Positions 62,324 to 64,000 of a stretch of 64,000 nt of DNA are shown piece after piece (the first letter of the stretch is position 1; every line of letters begins with the position of its first letter). Where the stretch lies: positions 124,001-188,000 of the forward strand of contig JH720333.1 of the NCBI GenBank assembly GCA_000231825.2. The letters run 5' to 3'. The DNA comes from Tetrahymena elliotti 4EA (lineage: Eukaryota > Ciliophora > Oligohymenophorea > Hymenostomatida > Tetrahymenidae). A program made the translations under genes and the position numbers. Under the pieces are notes generated by a model. The model was not told the DNA's origin. It did not search any database and saw only the letters and a list, made by a program, of their open reading frames with translations.

Positions 62324-64000
62324 TCAGGAGTTAGAGTTGTATTATTTTTAGAGAGTTTATTCACAACAAACTAAAGTTATGATTAATCTTAAATATTTAT
62401 CAATTTGGTCTTATGTAAGGAAATCCAATAATTGGCTATATCTGTTATCACTATATTTCTTTTCTAACATGTCTAAGCTGTAATCTAAATTTTTTAGCTA
62501 TTTTTTGAAAAAATAATAAATTTACTCAATTAAAAATTCATCAAAAATATCTTACTTCATCATGCATAATATTGTAAGCTAAAGTAAATTTATCTTTCAA
62601 TTCATTTTCAAGTTATATGAAAAGGTGCTCTAATCCTTCATGACCATGAGCTATAATATTTATAGATTCTTGCTCATCCTAAGCCATTTACTTTGGCTTT
62701 AATTGAGGTGGCTCTGGGAAATCATCCAAAAATTTACCTGTATTTTAGAGGCCTTCAGGTTCATCAGAGTCATCATCTCTGACAACTTCTTCCTCTTCTT
62801 GAGTTGTTAAGCTTTCTTTAGACTAATTAGGTTAATTGAATTTTTTAGTTTTTTATGTCTTAGTGAAATCAAAGACATTGTTTCTAACAAACTTTTCATC
62901 TATTTAAAGTTTATCAACATTATCTGCTGCGTTACCAACTATTTCTTATAATTATTAAAGGAATTCCATGCGTTGACTAGGATCAGTTTCACTGCCAATA
63001 TTAAATTCTGTATTGTCTATATTTTATAGATAAGTTTCTTCCTTAACAATTTCTGGAAGTTTACTTATATTCTATTCTATGTCTTCTGGTATTTCTTGAG
63101 CAGTAATATCAGCTTTTCTATCATTCAAATCTTCATCACTGTCTGAGTTATATTCATCTAAATCTTTATCGGTTTTTGATACTTTTTTCTATTATTTCTT
63201 TTATTTATTATCCTCATCACTATTATACTCATCTAGATCTTCATTCTTTTAGTTACCTTGGGTAGGTTTTTTCTTTGATTCAAAAATTTAAATATCCCAG
63301 TCATCTTTTTTATTTGCCTTTTAGGGTACACTCCATTTTTTAACAGGGACTTTTTATTTCTTATCAAGTTACTCATTAGAAGTATTATCTTAATCAGATT
63401 CCTTTTCTAGCTAATTATTGCTACTAGGGGTGCTTCCTCCTATTTTGTTTTCTACAAATTCAATTTGTTTTTCTCCTCCTTTTTGCCATTTCTTTTAATG
63501 AAAATAATTTAGATAAAAAATAATTTGCTTAAATTGATTGATTGGTTACTTTTCTGTCTTTTTATATTTGCTCTCTCATTTCTTCTCTCTTTTTTTATTA
63601 GTCTTCCTTTTTCTTTAATTGTTCTTCTTCTTTTTCTTTTTACAATTTCATTTCATAATCTCTCTTTTCTTTCTCGGATTTCTATCTTTATATTTTTTAC
63701 TCCATTAATTTCTATCTAGCCTCTTCTTCTTTTTTTTACTATAATGCTTTCTTGTCAGATGCTGCTTGCTAACTAGATCCTGATCTAGGTACAGTAGGTT
63801 TGCTGTTATTTCTTTTTTCTCCTCCACTTTTTGGTGGATTATAAGATGGCTTACTTGGAGGTAGCTAAATATTTTTTACTGGAACAACGGGTTACTTAAT
63901 TGGTTTAAAATTAGGATTTGCATATACAGCCATCCCTCCTGCCTAAACTTCTTCACGCTTCTAATTAGCTTAATTCAACTAAAGCTATCTCTATTTATTT
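62324..64000 (-). CDS. C-terminal part of a NEK1-like (NIMA-related kinase) protein, runs off right edge
   Basis: Exons 62324-62497, 62556-63491 and 63550-64000 (incomplete), phases consistent; stop TGA 62324-62326. No kinase domain is inside the window. The visible part starts in a Pro/Lys-rich linker (NPNFKPIKQPVVPVKNIQLP), followed by a long charged helix (ARQKLMEQKIQRQKSEKEKR and on), acidic repeats (DLDEYNSDSDEDLNDR) and a C-terminal helical block: EGLEHLFIQLENELKDKF, then AYNIMHDELKNLDYSLDML, then LLDFLTQDQIDKYLRLIITL. This order of basic coiled coil, acidic linker and terminal helical domain resembles NEK1-type kinases, which act at cilia. The match is by pattern only. It could also be an unrelated coiled-coil protein. 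Confidence 0.5.

Noticed and set aside
1..64000. tRNA, rRNA, CRISPR array or insertion sequence
   Set aside because: No cloverleaf with GTTCAAATC-type T-arm, no spaced repeats and no transposase-like frame were found on either strand.

Overview
Organism. The window is AT-rich eukaryotic DNA that only makes sense with the ciliate nuclear code, in which TAA and TAG read as glutamine and TGA is the only stop. Long frames full of TAA/TAG run through recognisable families (Piwi, PIG-A, RPAP1, SNF8, acylaminoacyl-peptidase) and each ends at TGA. Introns are GT...AG, AT-rich and about 30 to 520 nt, so longer than the very short introns of Paramecium. Together with the Q/N-rich proteins this suggests an oligohymenophorean ciliate of the Tetrahymena type, probably macronuclear DNA. 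That assignment is inference. No telomere, tRNA, rRNA, CRISPR or transposon signature was found.

Layout. 1-7.2 kb: an ARF-like GTPase running off the left edge (-), a leucine-rich 650-aa protein (+), an unrecognised protein (+), two short doubtful frames (-) and a small leucine-rich-repeat protein in six exons (+). 8-14.2 kb: tandem paralogues of acylaminoacyl-peptidase (S9C), both (-), with four introns at matching places. 15-18.4 kb: RPAP1-like RNA polymerase II assembly factor (+). 19.5 kb: dynein light chain LC8 (-). 21.3-26.7 kb: cytosolic carboxypeptidase (tubulin deglutamylase family) with a very long Q/N/S-rich tail (-). 27.7-28.9 kb: degenerate Ras/Rab-like GTPase (+). 29.5-31.6 kb: PIG-A (+). 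32.2-34.5 kb: Q-rich protein (-). 35.5-37.4 kb: unrecognised eight-exon protein (+). 38.0-39.1 kb: SNF8/VPS22 of ESCRT-II (-). 40.9-46.2 kb: giant Q/N/S-rich protein (+). 47.3-50.7 kb: Argonaute/Piwi protein lacking the slicer aspartates (-). 51.6-53.2 kb: sperm-tail PG-rich repeat protein (-). 54.2-55.9 kb: BET-type bromodomain plus NET protein (+). 56.7-60.9 kb: coiled-coil protein with a GAS2-related (GAR) microtubule-binding domain (-). 62.3-64 kb: C-terminal part of a protein resembling the NEK1 tail, running off the right edge (-).

How the genes relate. There are no operons; each gene appears to have its own flanks of a few hundred to about 1,700 bp of AT-rich DNA. Several genes share a microtubule/cilium theme (LC8, the carboxypeptidase, the PG-rich repeat protein, the GAR protein, the NEK1-like tail), as expected in a ciliate, but nothing in the sequence shows that they are co-regulated. 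Exon models were built by eye from frame, GT/AG borders and family alignment from memory. I checked that exon phases add up, so boundaries are usually good, but first exons are the least certain. The most unusual single gene is the Piwi protein without its catalytic aspartates. Two atypical GTPases and a GC-enriched noncoding island near 20.5-20.8 kb are the other points I would examine first.
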